Origin: Phormidium tanganyikae FI6-MK23 | Lineage (GTDB): Bacteria > Cyanobacteriota > Cyanobacteriia > Leptolyngbyales > Leptolyngbyaceae | Direction: 5' to 3' | Assembly: GCA_019359175.1 (NCBI GenBank) | Contig: JAHHHU010000003.1 | Location: forward strand, 290,148-354,147 | Length of the DNA stretch: 64,000 nucleotides | Part shown: positions 18,512 through 26,810 of the stretch, piece by piece | Numbering within the stretch: position 1 is the first letter of the stretch | Layout of the letters: the number at the start of each line of letters is the position of its first letter | Program-made: the position numbers and the translations under genes | Notes under the pieces: model-generated | The model's input: the letters and a program-made list of their open reading frames with translations, nothing else | What the model was told of the DNA's origin: nothing | The model's database searches: none

Positions 18512-18670
18512 TCACTGCGTCTTCGTCCGGATATCCTGCGCTGCCTTTGGCACAGCAAATCTGCCCACCAATTTAATTACTGCCTCAACCATTTGCTTAG
18601 AAGCATTACCATGACCAACCGCAACTCGGATCATCGCTTCACAACTCTGATTCACAAAGCCTTGCATCAT
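18512..18670 (-). pseudogene. Retropepsin-like aspartic protease, truncated
   Basis: Starts MMQGFVNQSCEAMIRVAVGH and continues to EAVI, which resembles the N-terminus of small clan AA (retropepsin-like) proteases of cyanobacteria. In intact members the next residues are DTGF, the active-site Asp motif; here the sequence changes to unrelated KLVGRFAVPK and stops. The catalytic site is therefore lost. Its ATG overlaps the stop of the upstream gene by four bases (ATGA), the usual arrangement for this pair. Probably a dead remnant. Confidence 0.6.
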
Positions 18671-18966
18671 ACCGATTGCTTCAGACTCCGAGAACCGAAA
18701 CGATAAACTGCACGGTGTCTGATCCAAATTACCCAAGGTTGAGCATCGGGATACCGTTCATACAGGCGATCGGTTGCTGCGATCGTAGTGTCAGCTACTT
18801 CACACGCTCCGGTTTCAATGTCGATCGCCACAATTCTGCCATGATTGCCTTCCTCAACTTGCGACCCTGGCGGCATCTGCAAAGCAGCACGTACTTGAGT
18901 TTCATAGAGTTCATTGCCGCGTCGGGCAAACTCTTCTTTGCTATATCGAGGTTGTCGAACTGTCAT
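18667..18966 (-). CDS. Conserved hypothetical partner of retropepsin-like protein
   Basis: A 99-residue protein starting MTVRQPRYSKEEFARRGNEL. A central GNHGRIVAIDIETGACEVAD forms a beta hairpin and the end RHRAVYRFGSRSLKQ is conserved in cyanobacterial members I recall. Such proteins are usually encoded directly before a small aspartic-protease-like gene, as here, with a four-base overlap. Some authors treat the pair as toxin-antitoxin-like, but I know of no proof. Soluble, no signal peptide. The downstream partner is truncated, so this gene may be an orphan. Confidence 0.72.
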   Translation of the reverse strand: MTVRQPRYSKEEFARRGNELYETQVRAALQMPPGSQVEEGNHGRIVAIDIETGACEVADTTIAATDRLYERYPDAQPWVIWIRHRAVYRFGSRSLKQSV

Positions 18967-19020
18967 AGGACTGGTTTTGTTTCAACTTAACCCTTTGTAT
19001 TTTAACTTGAGCAATGCCTG

Positions 19021-19665
19021 TCAGACTTGTCGCACACCCGCCAAGATTAGCGAAATCGCCTCATGGGTGTGCTGTTCCAGCATTGCTTTGCTCAAAAGCC
19101 TCTTGTCTTGCGGAAACTGTTGAATATTGCCTGCACCTATGAAATAAAACAGACAAGTTCCCATCACATTAATTGCAGACTGAAAGGGGTCAAGTTGACG
19201 AAACACTCCCGCAGTCACACCTTGTTCTAGAATCTTGATTAAAGTGGTGTCAATACTTACCGAATCACTGTGTTGGTAGTATTTTCCCTGATTCTGCACC
19301 GCTTCGTGGAACATAATGGTTGGAAGCTTTGGATTACGCGACACACAATCAAGCAATGCCCTCAAAAAAATTTCCAATGCGGTATCAGGCGACAAATGCT
19401 CTAACTCCAATTTTTGAAGCGTTTGTATAAGATCGGCGTGAGATCGCTTCAAGACCTCTCGATACAAGCCTTCCTTATCTTTGAAGTAGTAATAAATCAT
19501 CGACTTCGCGACACCTGTTTTGGCTGCGATCGTCTCTGTTCTCGCCGCCGTGAATCCATGTTGGGCAAACTCTTCCTCTGCTGACATTAAAATTACAGCT
19601 TGAGTTGCTTCAGCATCTCGAACTGGCTTGACATTCTCTACTTTTTTATTTTTCGGACGTGCCAC
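19021..19665 (-). CDS. TetR-family transcriptional regulator
   Basis: A 214-residue regulator. Residues about 20-65 form the TetR helix-turn-helix (ILMSAEEEFAQHGFTAART, then IAAKTGVAKSMIYYYFKDKE), and the rest is an all-helical ligand/dimer domain of the C-terminal type seen in RutR/NemR-like repressors (AQHGF, VKRSHADL). A lysine-rich N-terminus precedes the HTH. It is divergent from the FAD monooxygenase gene, and inverted repeats in the 131-base gap are likely its operators, so it probably represses that gene and itself until a substrate binds. Confidence 0.92.
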   Translation of the reverse strand: MARPKNKKVENVKPVRDAEATQAVILMSAEEEFAQHGFTAARTETIAAKTGVAKSMIYYYFKDKEGLYREVLKRSHADLIQTLQKLELEHLSPDTALEIFLRALLDCVSRNPKLPTIMFHEAVQNQGKYYQHSDSVSIDTTLIKILEQGVTAGVFRQLDPFQSAINVMGTCLFYFIGAGNIQQFPQDKRLLSKAMLEQHTHEAISLILAGVRQV

Positions 19666-19711
19666 AGTACTTCGAGGATTTAAGAAATCTATGAGCCAGT
19701 ATACCCCTTAC

Positions 19712-19783
19712 CAACTGAATAGTCAGTTGACAAAAATGGGATTACCTTGTTTGATTAAGATCAATCAACTGACAAGTCTGTCA
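19712..19783. promoter_or_regulatory. Inverted repeats between TetR and monooxygenase genes
   Basis: Three short inverted repeats lie in the divergent gap: CAACTGA-ATAG-TCAGTTG (19712-19729), TTGAT-TAAG-ATCAA (19751-19764) and TGACA-AGTC-TGTCA (19770-19783). All have a four-base centre. The element CAACTGA occurs again at 19767-19773. This layout fits TetR-family operators covering both promoters. The assignment of a specific site is inference. Confidence 0.55.
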
Positions 19784-19796
19784 ATAAAATGCAACT

Positions 19797-20927
19797 ATGA
19801 ACAGAGTAATCATCATCGGTGGTGGAATTGGTGGTGCTGCAACTGCATTGGCTCTAAGCCGTGCTGGTTTTGAGCCTGTTGTTTATGAGCGAACCAAAGG
19901 GTTACGAGAAGTTGGAGCGGGGATTGCACTTTGGGCAAACGCGACACATATTTTGAACAATTTGGGCTTATTGGAAGAAGCAAAGCAGGTTGGCTATCTC
20001 ACCACGAATTATCAATTCAATTCTCAACACGGCAAAGAGTTGGTGAACGTTGCGATCAATGGTTTTGAGTTGCCTGTTATCGGAATCCACCGGGCTGAAT
20101 TGCATCAGCTACTGTGGCGCAAGGTTCCAAGTGAAAACTTGATTTTGGGAGAAATTTTTGAGCGATTTGAGCGTAAAAATAATCAGGTTCATGCCTATTT
20201 TGCTTCAGGTATGAGCGTTGAAGGAGATGCGCTGATCGGCGCGGATGGGTTGCGATCGCGGGTACGAGCCGCCATTTTAGGGGATGAACCACCGACTTAT
20301 CGCAACTTTAAGACTTGGCGAGGTTTGACAAATCATGTTCCGAGTGGATACCATCCTGGCTACATTCAGGAATTTTTAGGCTGTGGCAAAGGCTTCGGCT
20401 TCATGATGCTGGGCAAGGGCAAAATGTATTGGTATGCCGCAGCCACTGCAATAGAAGCCCAATCTGATGCCGCGATGGGTCGCAAGAAGGAACTTGAGAC
20501 AATGTATCAAGACTGGTTTTCATCCATTCCTGAGTTGATCACTGCAACGGATGAAGCCAATATTCTGACTACCGACCTATATGATCGCCCTCCAATTCAA
20601 CCTTGGAGCCAGCAGAATATCACGCTGGTAGGTGACGCTGCCCATCCAATGCTACCAGCGATGGGGCAAGGAGCCTGTACCGCTTTGGAAGATGCGTATG
20701 TCGTTGCGAAATGCTTGAAAGAACAACCCGATCCGATTGCTGCGTTTCAACAATACGAATCTCTACGATCTCCTCGCACTCAAGCGATCGTTAAGCAGTC
20801 CTTGCAGTCTGGCAAGATGGGCGAATTGAAAAATCCTTTAGCTGTCGGACTCCGCAACACTTTTATGAAAGTGATGGGTTCCGCCATTAGCGATAGCTTT
20901 AAATCTCTTCATGCTTACCGAGCTTAG
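19797..20927 (+). CDS. FAD-dependent monooxygenase
   Basis: A 376-residue flavoprotein of the p-hydroxybenzoate-hydroxylase / zeaxanthin-epoxidase class. The N-terminal Rossmann motif is VIIIGGGIGGAATALAL, followed by the acidic end VVYER. The DG motif is ALIGADGLRSRVR and the FAD ribityl-binding GD motif is TLVGDAAHPMLPAMGQGACT. Substrate not predictable; candidates are aromatic compounds or xenobiotics. The divergent TetR regulator suggests substrate induction. No electron-transfer partner is needed in this class (NAD(P)H is used directly). Confidence 0.92.
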   Translation: MNRVIIIGGGIGGAATALALSRAGFEPVVYERTKGLREVGAGIALWANATHILNNLGLLEEAKQVGYLTTNYQFNSQHGKELVNVAINGFELPVIGIHRAELHQLLWRKVPSENLILGEIFERFERKNNQVHAYFASGMSVEGDALIGADGLRSRVRAAILGDEPPTYRNFKTWRGLTNHVPSGYHPGYIQEFLGCGKGFGFMMLGKGKMYWYAAATAIEAQSDAAMGRKKELETMYQDWFSSIPELITATDEANILTTDLYDRPPIQPWSQQNITLVGDAAHPMLPAMGQGACTALEDAYVVAKCLKEQPDPIAAFQQYESLRSPRTQAIVKQSLQSGKMGELKNPLAVGLRNTFMKVMGSAISDSFKSLHAYRA

Positions 20928-21001
20928 CAATTTACAGATAACTTCTCAACCACGTTCCAACCAATTGAACACTAATATTTCCTCAGCCAGTTTTGTATAT
21001 T

Positions 21002-21358
21002 TCAACGTATTTTGTGGCGATCGCTAGATAGGCTCTCGATCGACAAACAGATCTGCGAAATCGTGTCCTTAATCTCGGAAATCTCATCGCTCAAGTGATC
21101 CAATCGAGCCTCGATCGTCTTGAGATTCGACGGCAATTGCCACATTGAGAACTTCAACGCAGACAAAACCTTCTCAACCGTTGTGAAACTCGGCTCATAC
21201 TTCGGATCATTCAGAATTCGATTAATCTGCTGTGTATAGCCCAACGCGCTCCCACCATGCTCCTCAGCGATTTTGGCAGAAATCTGACGAATACTAACTC
21301 CTTGCAGCTTCATCAACTCCCGAATCACCACCACCACTCTTTCTTGCATTCGATCCAC
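21002..21358 (-). CDS. Small HTH-like DNA-binding protein with coiled-coil tail
   Basis: A 118-residue protein. Residues about 5-70 look like a lambda-repressor/XRE-type helical domain: VIRELMKLQGVSIRQISAKI, a loop, then YTQQINRILNDPKYEPSF and TVEKVLSALKFSMWQL. The last 45 residues (RLDHLSDEISEIKDTISQIC) are a likely coiled coil for dimerisation. The gene is the last of four small minus-strand genes but is separated from the next by a terminator, so it has its own promoter. Target unknown. Starts at the first or fourth residue (Met). Confidence 0.6.
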   Translation of the reverse strand: MDRMQERVVVVIRELMKLQGVSIRQISAKIAEEHGGSALGYTQQINRILNDPKYEPSFTTVEKVLSALKFSMWQLPSNLKTIEARLDHLSDEISEIKDTISQICLSIESLSSDRHKIR

Positions 21359-21434
21359 CTTTCGATTACGCTATGGTCTGAGAACTTGAATCAACTGAAC
21401 GACCTTGCCGCGAGTGGTGGAGGTCTTTTTTTCA

Positions 21435-21470
21435 TAAAAAAGCAGTAGAACTAATAGGCGCTCTACTGCT
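21435..21470 (-). terminator. Intrinsic terminator of the coiled-coil gene
   Basis: A perfect 9-bp stem (AGCAGTAGA / TCTACTGCT) with a 12-base loop at 21441-21470. Read on the minus strand it is followed by TTTTTTATG. It lies 25 bases beyond the stop of the gene at 21495 and ahead of the HTH gene. Confidence 0.8.
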
Positions 21471-21494
21471 GCACATCAACCGGGATTCAACGAA

Positions 21495-21869
21495 TTACAA
21501 GCCGACTAATTCGCGTGACTCTAATCCGCTCAACTGCTGGGCGATCGCTAAACGCGCTTCCAACTTGGCAACGCTGAACTCATTCCGCAACCGCTCCAAG
21601 TGAGCAAACGCATTCGCTTTCTCAGTCGTGGCGCGGTTCAACGCATCAATCCCTCGCTGATACTCGGAATTCACTTGCAGCACTTCAAACCGTCGCGCCT
21701 TGCGCTGGTTATCGTTCTTTAGCGCGGTCTCAAACGCCACCACCATATCGGCATTGCCTTCTAACCGAGCGATATGATAGCGGATCTCAGCGATATTCTG
21801 CTCTAGCTCATTCACGTGCTGCGAAGCTTGAGCGATCGCGGTCGGATATTGATCTAAACGAAGTTTCAT
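21495..21869 (-). CDS. Small coiled-coil protein, cyanobacterial conserved
   Basis: A 124-residue protein that is almost entirely alpha-helical coiled coil (QHVNELEQNIAEIRYHIARL, then a KNDNQRKARRFEVLQ linker, then LNRATTEKANAFAHLERLR). Two Met codons compete: the ATG at 21869 has AGGA nine bases upstream, while the one at 21878 has the same AGGA directly touching it, so 21869 is chosen. I recall similar proteins in other cyanobacteria, often beside the small gene at 22306 type, but no function. No signal peptide. Confidence 0.65.
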   Translation of the reverse strand: MKLRLDQYPTAIAQASQHVNELEQNIAEIRYHIARLEGNADMVVAFETALKNDNQRKARRFEVLQVNSEYQRGIDALNRATTEKANAFAHLERLRNEFSVAKLEARLAIAQQLSGLESRELVGL

Positions 21870-21957
21870 GACTGACATTCCTGAAAATAATAAGTGGTCA
21901 GTAGCCATCGGGTCAAAATTGACAACCGACTACGAACAACAGCAAACCTTTCAAGCA

Positions 21958-22242
21958 TTAGGCAACGCGCCCCTGCAAAACGGGTACGCGGGTCGGTAAC
22001 TCGGACGAGAACTCAGAAATCGGGGGAATAGTTGCTTCCCGCTGCGATTGCGGTGCGGCTTGCTCTAGAACTTGCACTTCAATCTTGACGGACACGAGAT
22101 ATGAACCGGGCTGCTCTCCGACGGCTTGCGCGATTAGCTCGGCAAAACCCGGTCGATCGGCAGTAATCGGATCTCGAAGCGAACACCGATCCCATTCGTA
22201 CTTGGCGCTCGGATCAAGCTGAAGAATGTAATGCTTCGTCAT
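21958..22242 (-). CDS. Small hypothetical protein of four-gene cluster
   Basis: A 94-residue protein starting MTKHYILQLDPSAKYEWDRC. The middle part, ELIAQAVGEQPGSYLVSVKI, predicts a helix followed by strands; the last 30 residues are Pro- and Ser-rich and probably disordered. I do not recognise a family. It lies 88 bases before the coiled-coil gene and 63 bases after the gene at 22306. A consensus-like promoter lies directly upstream. ATG at 22242 is preferred over a longer frame that would run into the promoter region. Confidence 0.6.
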   Translation of the reverse strand: MTKHYILQLDPSAKYEWDRCSLRDPITADRPGFAELIAQAVGEQPGSYLVSVKIEVQVLEQAAPQSQREATIPPISEFSSELPTRVPVLQGRVA

Positions 22243-22269
22243 GGAACAAGAACCTGAATCACTTGTACT

Positions 22270-22298
22270 ATTGTAGTGCAAAACGGCTACGATCTCAA
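22270..22298 (-). promoter_or_regulatory. Sigma-70-type promoter upstream of the gene at 21958
   Basis: On the minus strand TTGAGA and TACAAT are separated by exactly 17 bases. The motif CACTACAATAG around the -10 box recurs before the gene at 22306 (minus strand, near 22693-22703), suggesting that both genes share promoter features. Confidence 0.5.
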
Positions 22299-22305
22299 GC
22301 AATTG

Positions 22306-22689
22306 TTAAGCGGCGTGCAGCGAAGCTGAACCGGCACGGATCGCGACTTTTTGAGAATTGCGATCGTGGTCTTTACGATCCCAATACGCAAGCCGCTTGG
22401 CAGTCTCGGTATCGCCAAATAACTTGATCTCATATGGAAACTGAATCAAAATCTGGCCCTTCTGCACTGAGAAGCGTAAACCAGAACTAGCAAGAGATTG
22501 AGCAAATTTCTGAGCTTGACTCAGCTTGTCAAAGCCGAGATAACAGACATCATTCGATCGAGAAAATCTCCGAAACGGACTCCGCACACTCAAAACTCTA
22601 GTCGAAAGATACTGTCCAACCCGTCCATTGCCCATCGAGAAAAACCGACCTACCGGAACGACATCTTTCATGGGAGAGGGAGGATTCAT
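22306..22689 (-). CDS. Small conserved cyanobacterial protein
   Basis: A 127-residue protein. Its core YLGFDKLSQAQKFAQSLASS followed by GLRFSVQKGQILIQFPYEIK and a YWDRKD end resembles a group of short cyanobacterial proteins I have seen without function. The pattern (strand, helix, strands) could be a small alpha/beta fold. The N-terminus is basic with several Ser and Pro. It is the first gene of the minus-strand cluster and is preceded by a TACAAT box shared with the next gene. A start at the second Met (MKDVV) is also possible. Confidence 0.62.
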   Translation of the reverse strand: MNPPSPMKDVVPVGRFFSMGNGRVGQYLSTRVLSVRSPFRRFSRSNDVCYLGFDKLSQAQKFAQSLASSGLRFSVQKGQILIQFPYEIKLFGDTETAKRLAYWDRKDHDRNSQKVAIRAGSASLHAA

Positions 22690-22936
22690 TACTTCTCTAT
22701 TGTAGTGAAGATGAACTACAGCTTGGGGCAGATTTCAGCGCAATCACCGTCCTACTTTGGATCGGTCTTCAGTCTGAGTGGTATATAAGTACTATATTAT
22801 CTCATTCCTCTGAAATTGCCTATTCTGCGTGAAGAAACGTTAGGCTTTTGAGTGAAGTCCAGAAAATTCTTATAAAGCCTGTAAAAAGCTTTACCAAGCA
22901 CCTTGACTTCTCTCAGTACTCATCTGAGATTAAGGT

Positions 22937-23039
22937 GGGCTTGACTCGTCAAATGGGTCTGGCATCGAGCGAAAAACTTCGTGCGATCGCTGGATCGGAT
23001 TTGACGAGTCAAGTTAACGTGATAAGGGGTTTCTGCCCC
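22937..23039 (+). promoter_or_regulatory. Long-stem leader structure of ahcY
   Basis: Two perfect 15-base arms (CTTGACTCGTCAAAT at 22940-22954 and its complement at 22999-23013) enclose a 44-base loop. The loop contains a second pairing, AGCGA with TCGCT. A third hairpin, GGGG-TTTCTG-CCCC (23026-23039), lies between the stem and the AAGGA ribosome site at 23057. The whole structure ends 32 bases before the ahcY start. It does not show the SAH-riboswitch pattern I know. Could be an RNA switch, an RNase-processing site or a DNA-level regulator site. Confidence 0.6.
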
Positions 23040-23059
23040 ACATTTGATGTCTCTTGTAA

Positions 23060-24349
<1,290 letters not shown>

Positions 24350-24377
24350 TCGTTCCCAATCGTCTGATCTACACTCT

Positions 24378-24413
24378 AGGTAGGTAGCAAAACGCTGCCT
24401 ACCTTTTCTTTTC
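24378..24413 (+). terminator. Intrinsic terminator of ahcY
   Basis: An 11-bp stem with a single G-T pair (AGGTAGGTAGC / GCTGCCTACCT) and an AAAAC loop begins 28 bases after the ahcY stop and is followed by TTTCTTTTC. It reaches the stop codon of the convergent DUF2442 gene. Confidence 0.85.
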
Positions 24414-24777
24414 AGGAAGCTTGCTGTGACCACTGCTGCTGAAGTGTTGCCATCCAGCGTTTTGTTCCGAAGATTCCAGCTAGTAGACCCGTGACACTGA
24501 AATCGGCATCGAGTGATTTCCAGTGAAGTCCGTCTCCCATCGGCGTAATTTCGACTTGGGCGAGATCTCTTGCCTCTGCACCACGCAATCCTTGAGCAAT
24601 GTCTGGAGGAAAGCTAAAACTTGCCCCACTTCGCAACTTCACGACAATTAATTTTGCTTCAATATCATAGTAAGCTGCGATCGCTCTAGGTTCTGTAAGA
24701 TTTGCCTGAATTGCTGCTGTTTGAGCTTGTTCAAATTCTCGGCGAAATTTCTGATCATCAGACATCGATTCAACCAT
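24412..24777 (-). CDS. DUF2442 protein (possible antitoxin of DUF4160 pair)
   Basis: A 121-residue protein. After a helical N-terminus it shows the DUF2442 signature: AYYDIEAKLIVVKLRSGASF then SFPPDIAQGL and the end of the domain DGLHWKSLDADFSVTGLLAG. DUF2442 proteins occur beside DUF4160 proteins in many bacteria and the pair is often predicted to be toxin-antitoxin-like. Start ATG at 24777 has GGGAGG six bases upstream and overlaps the DUF4160 gene by eight bases, giving translational coupling. C-terminal extension RWMATLQQQW is not part of the domain. Confidence 0.85.
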   Translation of the reverse strand: MVESMSDDQKFRREFEQAQTAAIQANLTEPRAIAAYYDIEAKLIVVKLRSGASFSFPPDIAQGLRGAEARDLAQVEITPMGDGLHWKSLDADFSVTGLLAGIFGTKRWMATLQQQWSQQAS

Positions 24778-25012
24778 GAAATTCCTCCCATTTTTCTAAA
24801 AGTTCAATCTGATTTTCTGTAACAAGTTCGATCGCTTTTCTGGCATCCTTCGCACTCATTCCTTGAACTAACATTAAGCTAGGCGACACATCTAAACTCC
24901 CTAATGCAATTTTTGCTTGCCCCCCTGCTTTGAAAGCGTGGATGTGCGGTGGATCGTGATCATCAAAATATATTCGGATCTCAAATCCGTCTTGTCTCAG
25001 TAGGGTTGGCAT
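24770..25012 (-). CDS. DUF4160 protein
   Basis: An 80-residue protein matching DUF4160 along its whole length: the strand GFEIRIYFDDHDPPHIHAFK with the family HIH motif, a KIALGS strand, and a C-terminal helix ELVTENQIELLEKWEEF. The DDHDPPHIH histidines and aspartates could bind metal. Encoded immediately before and overlapping DUF2442. The pair is thought to be a toxin-antitoxin or regulatory module from its distribution; its activity is not established. A TIR-domain remnant lies 120 bases upstream. Confidence 0.88.
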   Translation of the reverse strand: MPTLLRQDGFEIRIYFDDHDPPHIHAFKAGGQAKIALGSLDVSPSLMLVQGMSAKDARKAIELVTENQIELLEKWEEFHG

Positions 25013-25133
25013 TACTCAGCTTCATCAAGCACAGTCACTGTGTTATCACTCCCTGGAATCCTGAGAGTCTTTTTAGACCAAATTTACCAAGATTGGGCGG
25101 TAGAATATACGTGCTTGTATTGAATGCTTCAGG

Positions 25134-25226
25134 ATGTTAGTCAGTATCTTTTTCTCCTACTCTCATAAAGATGAAATGCTGCACGATCAAGTGGCTGAAG
25201 CCTTAAGTGAGATCGTTTCTCTTTGA
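25134..25226 (+). pseudogene. TIR-domain protein, N-terminal remnant
   Basis: Thirty codons starting at ATG encode LVSIFFSYSHKDEMLHDQVA followed by EALSEIVSL and a stop. The F-[IF]-S-Y-S-H-x-D-E pattern is the first strand and loop of bacterial TIR (and TIR-like) domains; the next strands and the catalytic Glu region are absent. No ribosome site is obvious. It appears to be the 5' scrap of a larger gene removed by deletion, beside the DUF4160/DUF2442 pair. Confidence 0.6.
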
Positions 25227-25289
25227 AACACAATTGGTTTTGCTCGAACTGCGATCACTCTCAGTTTCTCATCCACCCATCCAGGAAAA

Positions 25290-25967
25290 TTAGCCGCACT
25301 TCTGCATAAAATCGATGACTTGGTGCATAAATCCTGGTTTCGTCACCATTAGCACCGTAGAACCCGGTTCCAGAATCGTACTGCCGTTTGGAATTGCGAG
25401 ATCCATCTGTGCATAAGGTTGATAACCGATAATCAATGAGCCACGTGGGAAACGGGGATCTTGAGCCACCTCCGCCACACTTTGACCTACCACATTGCAA
25501 GTTTCTGGGATCGATAACTTGAACACCTCGATCTGACCTTGCTCAAAGTGCATCATCGATTCCACTTCGGGATATTCGATCACATTCACCATCGTTGAAA
25601 CTGCAAGCTCGATCGCATTAATCACATGAGTCGCCCCCGCAAATCGATACGGCTCCGCAAAGTCTTTGTGCCGCATTCTTACCAGAATATTTGGCACACC
25701 ATAGTGTCTTGCCAGCGTCACCATTGCTAAATTGAGCGCATCATCTCTGAGAACTGCCGCGATCGCATCCGCCTTGCGAATTCCCGATTCGATCAGCACC
25801 TCAGTATTCACCGCGCTGCCTTCAAACGCAATCACGCCTATCTGTTCTCGCGCATACCGACACGCCGCAGGATTCACATCGATCACCGCTACCGTATGCC
25901 CCAGATCAATTAGGCGTTGAGCTAGATTCAGCCCAATCAGACCCGCGCCCCCGATTAAAACATACAT
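25290..25967 (-). CDS. TrkA-type NAD-binding potassium-transport regulator
   Basis: A 225-residue protein with a TrkA-N (RCK) domain: Rossmann motif MYVLIGGAGLIGLNLAQRL, acidic VIDVNP, and the EGSAVN / ADAIAAVLRDDALNL segments. A TrkA-C domain follows (about residues 140-220, VVGQSVAEVA, then GSTVLMVTKPG). Such proteins bind NAD(H) or ATP and gate Trk/Ktr potassium channels on the inner face of the membrane. No channel gene is adjacent. The gene is complete. Confidence 0.92.
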   Translation of the reverse strand: MYVLIGGAGLIGLNLAQRLIDLGHTVAVIDVNPAACRYAREQIGVIAFEGSAVNTEVLIESGIRKADAIAAVLRDDALNLAMVTLARHYGVPNILVRMRHKDFAEPYRFAGATHVINAIELAVSTMVNVIEYPEVESMMHFEQGQIEVFKLSIPETCNVVGQSVAEVAQDPRFPRGSLIIGYQPYAQMDLAIPNGSTILEPGSTVLMVTKPGFMHQVIDFMQKCG

Positions 25968-26026
25968 AAACTCTCTGACCCACGCTTCGATTACAGCCTA
26001 AAGCATGATTTAAAGAACGGGAAATG

Positions 26027-26233
26027 TTAGTCAAGTTTGAGCGAATTGACCGGAACTTCGTCCCAAGAGGTTACTAACCGCATCCGCGCGATCCAACCTT
26101 CCGCCTTTTGCTTATCGGTGAGATTCTCTTCAAATGATTGATGACATTCTTGTGCTTGAGTTTCGTCGCAGCAAGCGATACAGGCATACATCAACCCAGA
26201 CGGATCGACTTGTTCATTTACCCAAATTGACAT
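26027..26233 (-). CDS. Small Cys-containing cyanobacterial protein
   Basis: A 68-residue protein with GGAGG eight bases before the ATG at 26233, a strong start. The product begins MSIWVNEQVDPSGLMYACIA and has three cysteines in ACIACCDETQAQEC, which might bind metal or form disulfides; the rest predicts a helix (SFEENLTDKQKAEGWIARMR) and a strand. I do not know a function. Soluble, no signal peptide. Confidence 0.7.
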   Translation of the reverse strand: MSIWVNEQVDPSGLMYACIACCDETQAQECHQSFEENLTDKQKAEGWIARMRLVTSWDEVPVNSLKLD

Positions 26234-26273
26234 GATCGTGTCCTCCAAGACCCTACAGAGAATTTTGCCACAT

Positions 26274-26756
26274 TTATGATGGGGGCGTTGCCATCTGAGA
26301 CAGTGCTTCTCCGGTCACGCGACAAATTCTCCAGTCTGGAAGCACCGTTGCTCCCATGCGTTTGTAAAACCCGATCGCACTTTCATTCCAGTCCAATACA
26401 CACCACTCCAACCGCTCACAGTCCCGCTCCAAGGCAGTTTGAGCCAGTTGCGTTAGGAGTGCTTTACCGATCCCCAGTCCTCGATAGTCTGGCAAAACAA
26501 ACAGATCTTCGAGGTAGATTCCGGGCTTTGTGAGGAATGTTGAATAGTTGTGTAGAAACAGTGCGAAACCAATTGGTTGAGTTTCAACCACAGCCACGAT
26601 CGCTTCGACACAAGGCTTCTCACCAAACAAATGAGCATGAAGATTGTCGATCGAGCCTGTAACTTGATGGGAAAGTTTCTCGTATTCAGCCAGTGCTTGA
26701 ATCAACGAAAAGATTGCAGGAACATCGGCAGGAGTCGCAGAACGAATTTCAAACAT
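26274..26756 (-). CDS. GNAT-family N-acetyltransferase
   Basis: A 160-residue protein of the diamine/spermidine acetyltransferase-like branch. It starts MFEIRSATPADVPAIFSLIQ. The acetyl-CoA-binding motif A is visible as LEDLFVLPDYRGLGIGKALL with the Q/R-x-x-G-x-G/A consensus, followed by CERLEWCVLDWNESAIGFYK and the RMGA helix end. Substrate uncertain: SAT-like enzymes acetylate polyamines or thialysine. The ATG at 26756 fits the family start; an extended frame would run through the hairpin upstream. Confidence 0.9.
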   Translation of the reverse strand: MFEIRSATPADVPAIFSLIQALAEYEKLSHQVTGSIDNLHAHLFGEKPCVEAIVAVVETQPIGFALFLHNYSTFLTKPGIYLEDLFVLPDYRGLGIGKALLTQLAQTALERDCERLEWCVLDWNESAIGFYKRMGATVLPDWRICRVTGEALSQMATPPS

Positions 26757-26798
26757 ATAAGTTATAAGTTTTAGCCACCCAAAACTCATAACTTATAT
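26755..26798 (-). terminator. Large hairpin between sigma factor and GNAT genes
   Basis: Eleven-base arms (ATATAAGTTAT at 26755-26765 and its complement at 26788-26798) with a further six-base inner stem (AGTTTT / AAAACT) and an eight-base loop. It lies after the sigma factor stop and covers the GNAT start codon. It may terminate the sigma transcript or mask the GNAT ribosome site. No long U-tract follows. Confidence 0.5.
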
Positions 26799-26810
26799 TC
26801 TAGAAATTGG

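Noticed and set aside
21405..21435. GACCT/AGGTC stem followed by a T-run on the plus strand
   Set aside because: No plus-strand gene ends nearby and the stem is short with poor inner pairing; the minus-strand terminator next to it is the better explanation.
22937..23039. Calling the ahcY leader a known SAH riboswitch
   Set aside because: The conserved SAH-riboswitch core I know is not visible; only position and stem suggest regulation.
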